Source: Actinomycetota bacterium
GTDB taxonomy: Bacteria; Actinomycetota; Acidimicrobiia; Acidimicrobiales; Acidimicrobilacustridaceae
Direction: 5' to 3'
DNA: 38,503 nt
Assembly: GCA_009699125.1 (NCBI GenBank)
Contig: WLOT01000004.1
Location: 1 to 38,503, forward strand
The notes under the pieces are model-generated. The model was not told the DNA's origin. It was given only the letters and a program-made list of their open reading frames with translations, and searched no databases. The position numbers were made by a program, and so were the translations under genes. Below are positions 17,503-27,214 of this stretch, one piece after another (the first letter of the stretch is position 1; each line of letters starts with the position of its first letter).

Positions 17503-19007
17503 CGGGACAGCATCGCACCCTTGGCATCGGGGTGGCGAAGGCATCGCCATTCTTCAATCCGGTGGGCCATGGGGGTTGACGGAGGCCCGTCCACAAAGGG
17601 CCAAAGCTCCTCGGCAATCTTGCGCCAGTCGCCCGTCGCGTGGAGTTCGCCGAGGATCGCGTAGAGCCCCAAGCTGATTCGTTGAATGATGACGAAACTT
17701 CCTGGAAGGTTCGCCGCCTTTTGCATGATGGCGTAGGGGCCACTGGTGTCGAAGAATCGACGCACGGTTTCTGAGGCGTACTCGGGCGTGATGGTGAAGT
17801 CGCCTTCGACGGCAACGAATTCGTAGAAATGTCCGAGGTAGTCGATGACATCGGCGTCGGTGACATCAAGTCCTGCGGGAAGAAGTCCGAGTCGTTCGAC
17901 GGTTGCGCGAAATGCAGGGGCGTCATGTTCGATCACCATGTGCTGGATCATTTCGCCAAACTCGTCGAGTTCCGCAGCGGTGAAGTACTTCACGAGACCG
18001 AAGTCAAGAAACGTGACGCGTCCACCCGGATGAAACAAATAGTTGCCGGGATGGGGATCGCCGTTGAATGCTGCAAGTCGATAGAGGCCACCGAAGGCGA
18101 AGCGATAGAGGGTTTCAGCAGCGAGATCTTTTTCTTCCTGACTCCACGTGAGGAGTTCGTCCCATCGGACACCGTCAGAAAGTTCCGTCGTGAGAACGCG
18201 GCGACTTGAGTAGTCATCAAGAACATGCGGAATATGGATTGTCGGATGGCCTTCGTAGTAGCCAGCAAACGCACGTTGGTTGGCTGCTTCAATTTCGTAA
18301 TCAAGTTCTTCGACGACGCGCTCGCGAAGTTCAGCGACGAGCGCTTTATGGTCGAGCCCAGGGAATAGGACTCCGAGGCCAGCGAAGATAAATCCGGCAT
18401 TGTTGAGATCTGACGCAACTGCTTCCGCGACCCCGGGGTACTGCACCTTGACTGCGACGGCTTGGCCGTCATGAGTAAGCGCTCGGTGCACTTGACCAAT
18501 TGACGCCGATGCAATCGGAGTCGGATCCCACGTTTCAAAAAGATCGTTCGGATGTTTGCCGAACTCTTCGCGGATGACTTCCGCCGCGAGTTCTGCGCTC
18601 ATCGGCGGCGCGTTCTGTTGGAGGTCGGCAAGAGCGCCACGCACGTGTTCGGGAAGGCCTTGGTCGATGTAGCTGGCCATTTGGCCAACCTTCATGAGCG
18701 CACCCTTCATTTGTCCGAGTGCTTCGGTGACTTGTTGCGTGGTTTGCATCTCAAACGCAAGGTCAAGTTCGCGACGCTTTCCGGCGTCGGCAAAAACCCG
18801 ACGGGCGCGATGTCGGGCATAGGCCCCACCGGTCTTTGCGCCGAGCAGGGCAAGGCGGAGGTTTCGGGCGCTTCGGCGACCGTTTTGGACGGGCCCAGTG
18901 GAGCCGCGTTGCAGACGTCCGTTTCTCAGGACCACCACAAAGGCGGCAATGAGGCCAAGGGGGAGGAGAAATCGAAGGGCTCGGCGTAGCGGTGTCACGG
19001 TGACCAA
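17499..19007 (-). CDS. ABC1/AarF/UbiB-family atypical kinase
   Basis: LGQMKGALMKVGQMASYID (KxGQ); PIASASIGQVHRA; AVKVQYPG; NGDPHPGNYLFHPGGRVTFLDFG. Confidence 0.92.
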   Translation of the reverse strand: MVTVTPLRRALRFLLPLGLIAAFVVVLRNGRLQRGSTGPVQNGRRSARNLRLALLGAKTGGAYARHRARRVFADAGKRRELDLAFEMQTTQQVTEALGQMKGALMKVGQMASYIDQGLPEHVRGALADLQQNAPPMSAELAAEVIREEFGKHPNDLFETWDPTPIASASIGQVHRALTHDGQAVAVKVQYPGVAEAVASDLNNAGFIFAGLGVLFPGLDHKALVAELRERVVEELDYEIEAANQRAFAGYYEGHPTIHIPHVLDDYSSRRVLTTELSDGVRWDELLTWSQEEKDLAAETLYRFAFGGLYRLAAFNGDPHPGNYLFHPGGRVTFLDFGLVKYFTAAELDEFGEMIQHMVIEHDAPAFRATVERLGLLPAGLDVTDADVIDYLGHFYEFVAVEGDFTITPEYASETVRRFFDTSGPYAIMQKAANLPGSFVIIQRISLGLYAILGELHATGDWRKIAEELWPFVDGPPSTPMAHRIEEWRCLRHPDAKGAMLSR

Positions 19008-19104
19008 CGTTAGGTGTCGGTCGTCGAATTTCCCTCACCGGACGCTGACCGTGGAACGGGAGTCGCCGGTAGCGTTGCGCCGTTCACCTGGACAGGGAGT
19101 CCCC

Positions 19105-20613
19105 ATGAGTTCCACGACAGTCACCATCGCCCAAGGAGGCCTTCAGGGCCTTGAGAAGGACGGCATCGTCCAGTTTCGGGGGATTCCCTATGCGGCGCCG
19201 CCGATAGGGGAACGCCGCTTTCTTGCCCCCGCCCCACCTGAGTCGTGGGACGGCGTTCGTGATGCGACAACGTTTGGAGCGATGTCGGTGCAGGAGTCGG
19301 GCGGCATCACTGCATTCCTTGGTGATGCTGCAGATTCGTCGAGCGAAGACTGTTTGTTCCTCAACGTCTTTACACCTGGGTGTGATGACCGAGCCCGTCC
19401 GGTGATGGTCTGGATCCATGGTGGCGGTTTCATCAACGGTTCGTCGTCAACTCCTTGGTACGACGGAACAACGCTGGCAACTCGTGGCGACGTTGTCGTT
19501 GTTACGTTGAATTATCGACTTGGCGCGCTTGGCTTTCTCTGGCTCGGAGACCTTGATGAGCGCTATCGCTCGAGTGGCGTGAACGGTTTGCTTGACCAAG
19601 CTGCTGCGCTCGCGTGGGTGCGTGACAACATTTCGGCGTTTGGCGGAGACCCCAACAACGTGACGATTTTCGGTGAGTCTGCCGGCGCCATGAGCATCTC
19701 AACGCTTCTCGCCGTTCCTGCTGCTCGTGGGCTGTTCCACAAAGCAATCGCACAAAGCGGTGCTGCGCACAACACATTCACGCCAGCAATGGGCGCTGCT
19801 ATGACCGAACAGTTCATGGAGAAAATTGGCGTTTCCGATCTCGATGGTCTGTTGAGTGCATCGGCCGACGACATCGCGAAAGCGGCGACAAAAGTCGAAG
19901 CAAAGCTTTACGACGATCCGTCGGGGCTTGGTGGTCCCACGGGGATTGCATTGGCGATGGCCTTTCAGCCTGTTGTCGACGGCGAGTTCTTGCCTGCTGA
20001 TCCGCTTGTTGCTGTCTCGAACGGCGATGCGGCGGATGTTCCGTTCATGACTGGCACAAATCTCGACGAGTGGAATCTGTTTGCGCTCATGAGCCCCGGT
20101 GGCCTTGACGACCCCAAGTTGCTTGAACGTCTCGAACGCATCTTCGGTGCTGGCCACCGGGTCCGCGACGCCTACGCGGCCGATCGCCCCGACGCATCGC
20201 CGGATGATCTTTGGAATGCCGTGCTCACCGATGCGACGTTCCGGATTCCCGCGATTCGGCTTGTCGAAGCGCGAGCGAAATCGACGACGCCAACCTGGCA
20301 GTACCTCTTCACGTGGGCGACGCCAGCGTTCGGGGGAGTGGTGAAGTCCTGTCACGCGCTTGAGATCCCCTTTGTGTTCGGCGTGCTTGGTAATCAAGGT
20401 GCGGAACTTTTCCTCGGTGGCCCGGTTGGCGACGAACTCCATGCACTTTCAACTGCGATGCAAGACGCGTGGTTGTCGTTCGCTCGCGATGGTGATCCTG
20501 GTTGGCCAGCGTGGGACGAAAAGACGAGGCCAACCCAGCGATTCGATGTTGAGCGCGAACTTCTTTCCGACCCGATGTCTGTTGAACGCTTGGTGTGGGA
20601 CGGCGTTCTGTGA
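19105..20613 (+). CDS. Carboxylesterase, type B family
   Basis: [46 protein letters not shown]. Confidence 0.95.
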   Translation: MSSTTVTIAQGGLQGLEKDGIVQFRGIPYAAPPIGERRFLAPAPPESWDGVRDATTFGAMSVQESGGITAFLGDAADSSSEDCLFLNVFTPGCDDRARPVMVWIHGGGFINGSSSTPWYDGTTLATRGDVVVVTLNYRLGALGFLWLGDLDERYRSSGVNGLLDQAAALAWVRDNISAFGGDPNNVTIFGESAGAMSISTLLAVPAARGLFHKAIAQSGAAHNTFTPAMGAAMTEQFMEKIGVSDLDGLLSASADDIAKAATKVEAKLYDDPSGLGGPTGIALAMAFQPVVDGEFLPADPLVAVSNGDAADVPFMTGTNLDEWNLFALMSPGGLDDPKLLERLERIFGAGHRVRDAYAADRPDASPDDLWNAVLTDATFRIPAIRLVEARAKSTTPTWQYLFTWATPAFGGVVKSCHALEIPFVFGVLGNQGAELFLGGPVGDELHALSTAMQDAWLSFARDGDPGWPAWDEKTRPTQRFDVERELLSDPMSVERLVWDGVL

Positions 20614-21320
20614 GTCAACCGATCGCCATTGTGTTGCTCTCAGGAGGGCTTGATTCCACAACGTGTTTGGCCATTGCGAAATCCGAAGGTTTCACCCCGA
20701 TTGCGTTGAGCTTTCGGTACGGCCAGCGTCATACGGACGAACTCGCGTGCGCGGCAGCGGCTGCGAGTGCTGCGGGCGTTGAACATCTCATCGCCGACAT
20801 CGATCTCGCTGCCTTCGGAGGGTCCGCGCTTGTCGATTCGTCAATCGAAGTTCCCAAACATGAATCGGTTGACGATCTCACCGCCGATTCGGTTCCGGTC
20901 ACCTACGTGCCCGCCCGCAATACGATCTTTCTGAGTTTCGCAACCGCGGTTGCCGAAACTCGCGGAGCGCACGATGTGTTCATCGGTGTGAACGCGATTG
21001 ATTACTCGGGCTATCCCGATTGCCGCCCTGAATTCATCACGGCGTTCGAAGAAATGGCCAACCTCGCCACTCGCGAAGGGGTTGAGGGAGGAAGACTTCG
21101 GATTCGTACCCCGCTGATTGATCTGACCAAAGCGCAGATCATCCAGCGGGGTCTGGAATTGGGCGTCGACTACGGAACCACGATGTCGTGTTACGACCCT
21201 GGCTCTGATGGCGGCGCCTGTGGCCACTGTGACGCGTGCTTGCTCCGTGCTCGCGGATTTTCCGATGCAGGCGTGATCGATCCGACGCGGTATTCAACGT
21301 CGTCGACTTTTGAACCCTGA
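20610..21320 (+). CDS. queC: 7-cyano-7-deazaguanine synthase
   Basis: [24 protein letters not shown]-loop; [12 protein letters not shown]; zinc site [27 protein letters not shown] start overlaps the esterase stop. Confidence 0.95.
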   Translation: MSQPIAIVLLSGGLDSTTCLAIAKSEGFTPIALSFRYGQRHTDELACAAAAASAAGVEHLIADIDLAAFGGSALVDSSIEVPKHESVDDLTADSVPVTYVPARNTIFLSFATAVAETRGAHDVFIGVNAIDYSGYPDCRPEFITAFEEMANLATREGVEGGRLRIRTPLIDLTKAQIIQRGLELGVDYGTTMSCYDPGSDGGACGHCDACLLRARGFSDAGVIDPTRYSTSSTFEP

Positions 21321-21331
21321 ATCGTCGCGAC

Positions 21332-21781
21332 TTACGACTTTCCGATCACCGCGAGCGCTTCATCGATGTGTTTCTTCGGCTTGAACTGCGACGAGAACAC
21401 CTTGCGAACGATGCCATTGGGGTCGATCACATACGTGACTCGCCCCGGCAACAAGCCAAGGGTCTTGCTGACTCCGAACTGCTTGCGCACGGCGCTGTCT
21501 GTGTCGGCCAGCAGCGTGAAGGGCAAGTTGTGCTTCTGAGCGAATGCCTTGTGTGATTCCACTGAATCGGAACTGATTCCGATCACCTTTGCGCCGGCAT
21601 CGGTAAAGGCTTCGAAGTTGTCGCGGAACGAACACGATTCTGCGGTGCAGCCCGGTGTGTCGTCCTTTGGGTAGAAGTAGACGACGGCCCAACCTCCACG
21701 GAGTTGTGCCGAGGTGACGGTGGTGCCGTCCTGATCGGGGAGTGAGAACTCGGGGACGGTTTGGCCTTCAGTGATGGTCAT
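21332..21781 (-). CDS. bcp: Thioredoxin-dependent thiol peroxidase (BCP/PrxQ-like)
   Basis: MTITEGQTVPEFSLPDQDG; YFYPKDDTPGCTAESCSFRDN; GRVTYVIDPNGIVRKVF. Confidence 0.93.
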   Translation of the reverse strand: MTITEGQTVPEFSLPDQDGTTVTSAQLRGGWAVVYFYPKDDTPGCTAESCSFRDNFEAFTDAGAKVIGISSDSVESHKAFAQKHNLPFTLLADTDSAVRKQFGVSKTLGLLPGRVTYVIDPNGIVRKVFSSQFKPKKHIDEALAVIGKS

Positions 21782-21883
21782 GCACCCTCTCAGCACCGAT
21801 TCGACCGTTGTTATTCCGTCGCAACCAGCCTTTTTGCTGCCGGTATCGCCCGAAACCAGGGCCTCGCCGCGTAGCGTTGCGGC

Positions 21884-22732
21884 ATGCCGATCGTCGCCGT
21901 TGTGAACCAAAAGGGTGGAGTGGGCAAGACCACGGTCACCTTGGGCCTTGCTTCTGCTGCCGCCAACCGTGGCAAAAACGTTCTCGTGGTCGACCTCGAT
22001 CCACAGGCCAATGCCACGTCTGGCCTCGGTGTCTGGGATCCAGCCACCACAGTCGATATCGCTCTTGAAGCTGATCGACCGGGTTCTGCGGGTTCTCTCG
22101 CAGTCCCTACAGCATGGGTCCTCGAAGGCGGTCGTGCCCCCGATGTCTTGGCCAGCACCCCAGCACTTTCTTCTCGTGAGCCGCAACTGGCAAACGACCC
22201 GGTAGGCGCACAAGACCGTCTCCAACTCGCGCTCGAGGGCAACGACTACGACCTCGTGGTGATCGACTGCCCGCCCTCATTGGGTCTCCTGACCATCAAC
22301 GGGCTCTTTGCTGCTGATCGCGCGCTCATCGTGACCGAACCTGGCGCATGGGCATCAGATGGCGTTGCGAATGTGCAACTCACCATCTCGCGTATCGCTG
22401 CACGTCGCGGTGGTCGTCCTGAAGTTGCAGGCGTTGCCGTCAACCGTCTCGGCCGAACTCGCGATGCGCATTACTGGCACACGATGTTGCTCGAGCAATA
22501 TGGCGATCAGGTATTTGCTCCGGTTCACATGCGTGCCGCTGTCGCTGAGGCGTCGGCGCAGTCGCTGCCCATCCACGGACTCGGCACCCGCCAAGGTGCG
22601 AGCGATGCTGCGCAGGAATTCGACACCCTGCTTGATGCGGTGGTCCCTGAGATGGCACGGTCTGGTGTGCCGGTGTCCGCTCCTGCGGAGACTGCAGCTA
22701 TCGAAACCTCCGGAGGAACCAATGGCGTATGA
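21884..22732 (+). CDS. ParA/MinD-family ATPase
   Basis: VAVVNQKGGVGKTTVTLGLASAAANRGKNVLVVDLDPQANATSGLG; VIDCPPSLGLLTING. Confidence 0.92.
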   Translation: MPIVAVVNQKGGVGKTTVTLGLASAAANRGKNVLVVDLDPQANATSGLGVWDPATTVDIALEADRPGSAGSLAVPTAWVLEGGRAPDVLASTPALSSREPQLANDPVGAQDRLQLALEGNDYDLVVIDCPPSLGLLTINGLFAADRALIVTEPGAWASDGVANVQLTISRIAARRGGRPEVAGVAVNRLGRTRDAHYWHTMLLEQYGDQVFAPVHMRAAVAEASAQSLPIHGLGTRQGASDAAQEFDTLLDAVVPEMARSGVPVSAPAETAAIETSGGTNGV

Positions 22733-23162
22733 CCCGCAAAAGACTCGGAACCGGCCAACTCCCGCCGCAGATCGTCCAGCACCAGTCGACGCGTTCCTCG
22801 ATGCGATGGCAGAAGTAACCGTTCTTCCCGAGGGCATTGATATCGACGTCACGCCTGGTGGCGACACCATCGTGCACACCGCCGACGCCGATATCTCCAT
22901 CACTCCGGCAGGAGACGATGTGATTGTTTCCACCCGCGATGCACTTGTTGAGGTTCGTGCCGAACTCGACGAAGTCATTGTCGAAGCTGCTGGCGAAGAA
23001 ATCTTCATCGACACTGCACCGCGTGCGCCGTCAGATCTCGCTGACTGGAGCAATGCGCCAGTCGTTCATTCCGACAGCGGCCGGTCAAAGATGACGATCG
23101 CAATCGTCGCAGCGGTCGCCGCACTCATCGCAGTGCTTGTTGTGACTCGTAAGCGCCGCTAA
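22722..23162 (+). CDS. Hypothetical acidic protein with a single C-terminal TM segment (tail-anchor-like)
   Basis: MAYDPQKTRNRPTPAADRP...; acidic beta-rich middle; C-terminal MTIAIVAAVAALIAVLVVTRKRR; 11-bp overlap with the ParA-like gene. Confidence 0.7.
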   Translation: MAYDPQKTRNRPTPAADRPAPVDAFLDAMAEVTVLPEGIDIDVTPGGDTIVHTADADISITPAGDDVIVSTRDALVEVRAELDEVIVEAAGEEIFIDTAPRAPSDLADWSNAPVVHSDSGRSKMTIAIVAAVAALIAVLVVTRKRR

Positions 23163-23182
23163 CGACGAACACGAAAACTTCG

Positions 23183-23989
23183 TCAGTCGAGAAGGCTTGA
23201 CGCAAGTGCATCAATGACATCGGAATCGATACCGATGCTGTTCACGTACCCCGTCATTGATCCGTATTCCGCGTTCACGTGTTCAAGAAGTCGAGCCATC
23301 GCTTCGGGTGGTGCTGCGAGATACGCCGAAGGCTGGTCGTTCATCGCAGTCAGAGCTTCGGGGCGATCGCGCTTGAGTCGTTCAATGAGTTCGGCCATAT
23401 TTGCGCCAGAAATCGCATAATCGGCGACGATCACATGGTCGGCGACACCGATCGCAGAAAGCACCATCGCGGCAAGAACGCCGGTGCGGTCCTTGCCTGC
23501 TGCGCAATGGAAGACAGCCGGGAGATTGTCGGAATTCGCGAGGGTTCGAAATGCGTCCGATAGGGCCGGTGCTCCGATGTCAAGCATGTGCACGTACAGG
23601 TCACTGAGCACAACTCGGGCATCGGCGTCTTCAGCGAGATCAAGAGGTTTCCAGACCTGTCCAAGTACGTCGAGATGGACATGAGTGATTCCGCGATGTG
23701 GGTCGTGAAGACGACCTTCCTCAACTTCAGAACCAGTGCGCAGGTCGATCACCGTACGAAGGCCGATTTCGGCGAGCTGGTCGAGTTCTGCATCGGGGAG
23801 TCGATGAACTGCGTCGGCACGGAAAAGCGTGCGCCACTTCACCATACGGCCATCGACGGTTGCGTAACCCCCGAGGTCGCGAAAGTTGAACGCGCCTTCA
23901 AAGCTGAGGTGGCGGTCGGGGTGGATGGTCGCGAGTGCGAGATCTGTTTCGTTCACGAGAGTGAGGCTACGTGCAATGGGTGGGTTCAC
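23183..23989 (-). CDS. Tyrosine-protein phosphatase (DSP/lipid-phosphatase-like)
   Basis: EGAFNFRDLGGYATVDGRMVKWRTLFRAD; FHCAAGKDRTGVLAAMVL (CX5R). Confidence 0.9.
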   Translation of the reverse strand: MNPPIARSLTLVNETDLALATIHPDRHLSFEGAFNFRDLGGYATVDGRMVKWRTLFRADAVHRLPDAELDQLAEIGLRTVIDLRTGSEVEEGRLHDPHRGITHVHLDVLGQVWKPLDLAEDADARVVLSDLYVHMLDIGAPALSDAFRTLANSDNLPAVFHCAAGKDRTGVLAAMVLSAIGVADHVIVADYAISGANMAELIERLKRDRPEALTAMNDQPSAYLAAPPEAMARLLEHVNAEYGSMTGYVNSIGIDSDVIDALASSLLD

Positions 23990-24111
23990 GTTGACTCCTA
24001 GCGGCTTGCGTCGCTCAAACACTTTTGATCTGCAAAGTGTTGTGGGCGCGAAAGCGAACCCGAGGTGAACCCGGTGAGCGGAACGTGAACCTTTGGGAAA
24101 GTGTTCGGGCT

Positions 24112-24909
24112 CTAGCCGACAGGCTTCTGTACGAGTACGGGGCAATGACAGCTGTGCACTGTGCGCATCGTGGTGCTTCCAAGTGCGGTCCGAGCGAGCC
24201 CGCCGCGACCATGCGTGGCCATGGCGACCATTGCGACGCCGTTCGCATTGGCCCATCCGGCAACAGCATCAGCGGCGTCTGCACCGATCACTGTTTCCGA
24301 GCGTGCCTGAATTCCTTCGCGAGTGAAGAATGCGACCGCTGATTCGACGGCGTTTGCGAGCGCGTCAGGTTCGGCGCCGCCGAGCGGAGAACCTCCAGCC
24401 GCAGTTGCAGAGAGCACGACAATCGTCATCGACAATGCCTTTGCCCAGCGGGCGGCGCGGGGAAGGATCATCGCTGAGATGGGCGAGCCATCGGTGGTGA
24501 CAACCATCGTGGTGTTGTTGAACGTCGTAAACGTCTTCGCACCTGGTCCGACCAGAAGCACCGGATGGTCAGAGCGCTTGAGGACGTCCTCCGAAACGGA
24601 ACCAAGGAGTGCTTTCCCGAATCCGGTGCGGCCGTGGGTTGCCATGACGATGGCGTCTTCGGTTCCCTTCACGGCATCGGCGATCGCGGTAGCGGGGAAT
24701 GTGTCAGGAACAACTGAGGTATCGAATGGAACTGAGAGAGAGTTGGCTTTGTCGTCGAGGTACGACTGCAATTCCTCGACGGTGCTTCCCCAACCTGAAG
24801 CAAGAAGCAGCACCGAGGATTCCAGTGCAGCAGCGAGTTCATTCGCAATTGGTAACGCGGCGTGCGAAAGGTCGGATCCATCAAGTGGAACGACGATGGT
24901 GGTGATCAT
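24112..24909 (-). CDS. Universal stress protein, two tandem UspA domains
   Basis: IVVPLDGSDLS...ATHGRTGFGKALLGSVSEDVLKRSDHPVLLV and MVAMATHGRGGLARTALGSTTMRTVHSCHCPVLVQ. Confidence 0.92.
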   Translation of the reverse strand: MITTIVVPLDGSDLSHAALPIANELAAALESSVLLLASGWGSTVEELQSYLDDKANSLSVPFDTSVVPDTFPATAIADAVKGTEDAIVMATHGRTGFGKALLGSVSEDVLKRSDHPVLLVGPGAKTFTTFNNTTMVVTTDGSPISAMILPRAARWAKALSMTIVVLSATAAGGSPLGGAEPDALANAVESAVAFFTREGIQARSETVIGADAADAVAGWANANGVAMVAMATHGRGGLARTALGSTTMRTVHSCHCPVLVQKPVG

Positions 24910-24993
24910 GGGCTTCCCTCCGGGGGAGTGGATCTACCCGCCATGCTCGCACGCGGATCATGGAACGGCTCCATCGCCGGGTTCAAAGTGGGT

Positions 24994-26376
24994 TTAGTTG
25001 CCGAGGAGGACCACAGCGTCGAGGCCGCCACCGGGTGCAGCTCGGAGTTCCGCTCTACCCCCTTCGGACTCCACCAGTTTCTGGACGATGGCAAGGCCAA
25101 GCCCACTGCCGCCGAGCTCACCACGTTCGTTGGTTGCTCGCCAGAATCGATCGAAGGCTCGTTCTCGTTGCTCATCAGGAAGACCCGGGCCTTCGTCGAT
25201 GACGTGAACTGCGACGCTCGATCCCGATGGTGAATCTTCGGCAGCGGCTCTGATTGTGAGAGTGGAACCTTCGGGAGACACCTCGAGGGCATTCGCGATC
25301 AAGTTGTCGAGAACTTGGCTCAGCATGTCGGCCGAACATCGTGCTTTGAGGCCGCAGTCCTCGGCGAGGATTCCCACACCGCGCTCGTTGGCAAGTGGCT
25401 GCCATGCCGCGGCACGTTCGCGCAGCAGGTCATCGAGATCGAGCCGACCTGGACGGGCGCCTTGTGTTCGCTCGGCACGTGCGAGTGCAAGAAGGCCATC
25501 GACCATTCGCGACATTCGTTGAACCTCGTTGCGGGCCCCTTCGATGTCGTCATTCGCAGCATCGTCGGCATCAAATTCAAGCATCTCAAGTCGGAGTCGC
25601 AACGCAGTGAGGGGTGTGCGTAATTGATGAGAGGCATCGGCAACAAATTGCTCTTGCGCTGTCACCAGTTCTTCGAGGCGAACGGCGGTGGAATTGAAGG
25701 CCAGCGCAAGATCTTTGATTTCAGGCGGACCGCGATCGACATCGGCACGAGCAGAAAGATCACCTTCGCCAATTTGTGTCGCAGCATCTCGAAGAGCTGC
25801 GATTGGCCGGGTTACCCAACGCGCCAGCAATACTCCGAGGGCTGCAGCGAGGAGCAGCGTGATCAGGCCGGCGCCAAACAGAAGTAACCAGTACCTGCGA
25901 ACTTCCGCATCGACTTGTGCGGTAGAGAAACTGACGCGAATCGCGCCAAGAACTTTGTCACCCACAGAAATGGGAACGGCGACGTACATCAATCCGGTTC
26001 CGAGGGTCGTTGAGAACCTCGTTCCAGTAGCGATCTGTCGATTCAGGGCGTCGGCAATTTCGGGACGCGAAAGAAAGTTCCGCTGTCCAGCAACTGCTGG
26101 TTCGGAATCGGCGAGAACGTCTCCGATGGCATTGACGATGACGACTCTTCCGTCGGTTGAAGCGGTGTAATTCGTGACGACAGTGTTGAGGTCAACGGGA
26201 GTGCCGCCGCCGAGTGAATCGGAAACGTAAGAAGAAAGCACAAATGCGTCGCGTTCAATACCCGATTTCAACTGGTCCATCTGGTGATCTCGATAGCCGA
26301 GAGCCAGGGGTAACTCGAGGGCGATGAGAACAACGAGTGTGAGTAGCAAATAGGTGGCGAGTAGGCGCCGAGTCAC
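24994..26376 (-). CDS. HAMP-domain sensor histidine kinase
   Basis: HAMP RWVTRPIAALRDAATQIGEGDLSAR; DHp FVADASHQLRTPLTALRLRLEML; ATPase GLGLAIVQKLVESEGG. Confidence 0.93.
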   Translation of the reverse strand: MTRRLLATYLLLTLVVLIALELPLALGYRDHQMDQLKSGIERDAFVLSSYVSDSLGGGTPVDLNTVVTNYTASTDGRVVIVNAIGDVLADSEPAVAGQRNFLSRPEIADALNRQIATGTRFSTTLGTGLMYVAVPISVGDKVLGAIRVSFSTAQVDAEVRRYWLLLFGAGLITLLLAAALGVLLARWVTRPIAALRDAATQIGEGDLSARADVDRGPPEIKDLALAFNSTAVRLEELVTAQEQFVADASHQLRTPLTALRLRLEMLEFDADDAANDDIEGARNEVQRMSRMVDGLLALARAERTQGARPGRLDLDDLLRERAAAWQPLANERGVGILAEDCGLKARCSADMLSQVLDNLIANALEVSPEGSTLTIRAAAEDSPSGSSVAVHVIDEGPGLPDEQRERAFDRFWRATNERGELGGSGLGLAIVQKLVESEGGRAELRAAPGGGLDAVVLLGN

Positions 26377-27089
26377 GAGTTGGGGTCACTCTCAAGTGAT
26401 GAACGAAGACGGAACCCAACACCTCGAACTGTCTCAATGATCGTCGGGTCGCCAAGCTTTTTGCGTAACGATGCGATGTGAACATCGAGAGTCTTTGTTG
26501 GCCCGTACCAATGTGCATCCCAAACTTGTTCAAGAATTGTTTCGCGAGTTTGTGTTGCGCCTGGATCGCTGGCAAGAAGGGAAAGAAGATCAAACTCCTT
26601 GCGGGTGAGTTGAACTTCCGCACCTTCTACGGTCACCCGTCGGGTGCGGTTGTCGATGACGACGTTTCCGGCGAGTTGCGTACTGTCTTCGGTAGGAGCA
26701 CCCGTCGCTTGGCTTCGGCGAGTGACGGCGTTAATTCGAGCAATAAGTTCGCGAAAACCAAATGGTTTGACCATGTAATCGTCGGCACCGAGTTCAAGTC
26801 CGAGCACTCGATCGATCTCGTCGCCGCGTGCAGTAAGGATGATGATCGGCACGGGCGACTCTGAACGCACACGTCGACACACTTCGTAACCGTCGATATC
26901 GGGGAGTCCGAGGTCGAGGAGGATGATGTCGACAGGACTGCCCGAACGAAAGGCGTCGACGCCACCCAGTCCCGTCGACTCGCGGTGGACGGCGTAGCCC
27001 TGACGCTCGAGACCTTTGACGAGCGGCTCGGCGATGGCGTCATCATCCTCGACCAAAAGAACATTCACAGACCTAAGGGTGGCACGCAT
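26373..27089 (-). CDS. OmpR/PhoB-family response regulator
   Basis: VNVLLVEDDDAIAEPL; IILLDLGLPDIDGYEVCRRVR; winged helix LTRKEFDLLSLLASDPG..VHIASLRKKLGD; overlaps the kinase start. Confidence 0.93.
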   Translation of the reverse strand: MRATLRSVNVLLVEDDDAIAEPLVKGLERQGYAVHRESTGLGGVDAFRSGSPVDIILLDLGLPDIDGYEVCRRVRSESPVPIIILTARGDEIDRVLGLELGADDYMVKPFGFRELIARINAVTRRSQATGAPTEDSTQLAGNVVIDNRTRRVTVEGAEVQLTRKEFDLLSLLASDPGATQTRETILEQVWDAHWYGPTKTLDVHIASLRKKLGDPTIIETVRGVGFRLRSSLESDPNS

Positions 27090-27214
27090 GTGTGGGCCCG
27101 ACACGCGCCCCATGGGCGGAATTGTTGGTTTTGGGGCGATTGGCGGCATGACTTTGCCAGTTCTTAACCATTCGCGAGGGTTGCGTTGGCAGAGCGGTCC
27201 CTACGGTGGGAGCC

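Noticed and set aside
19699-20442. 247-aa - strand ORF
   Set aside because: Antisense to a clear carboxylesterase.
23164-23184. GACGAA-N9-TTCGTC inverted repeat between convergent genes
   Set aside because: Only 6-bp arms, overlaps the phosphatase stop; too weak to call a terminator.
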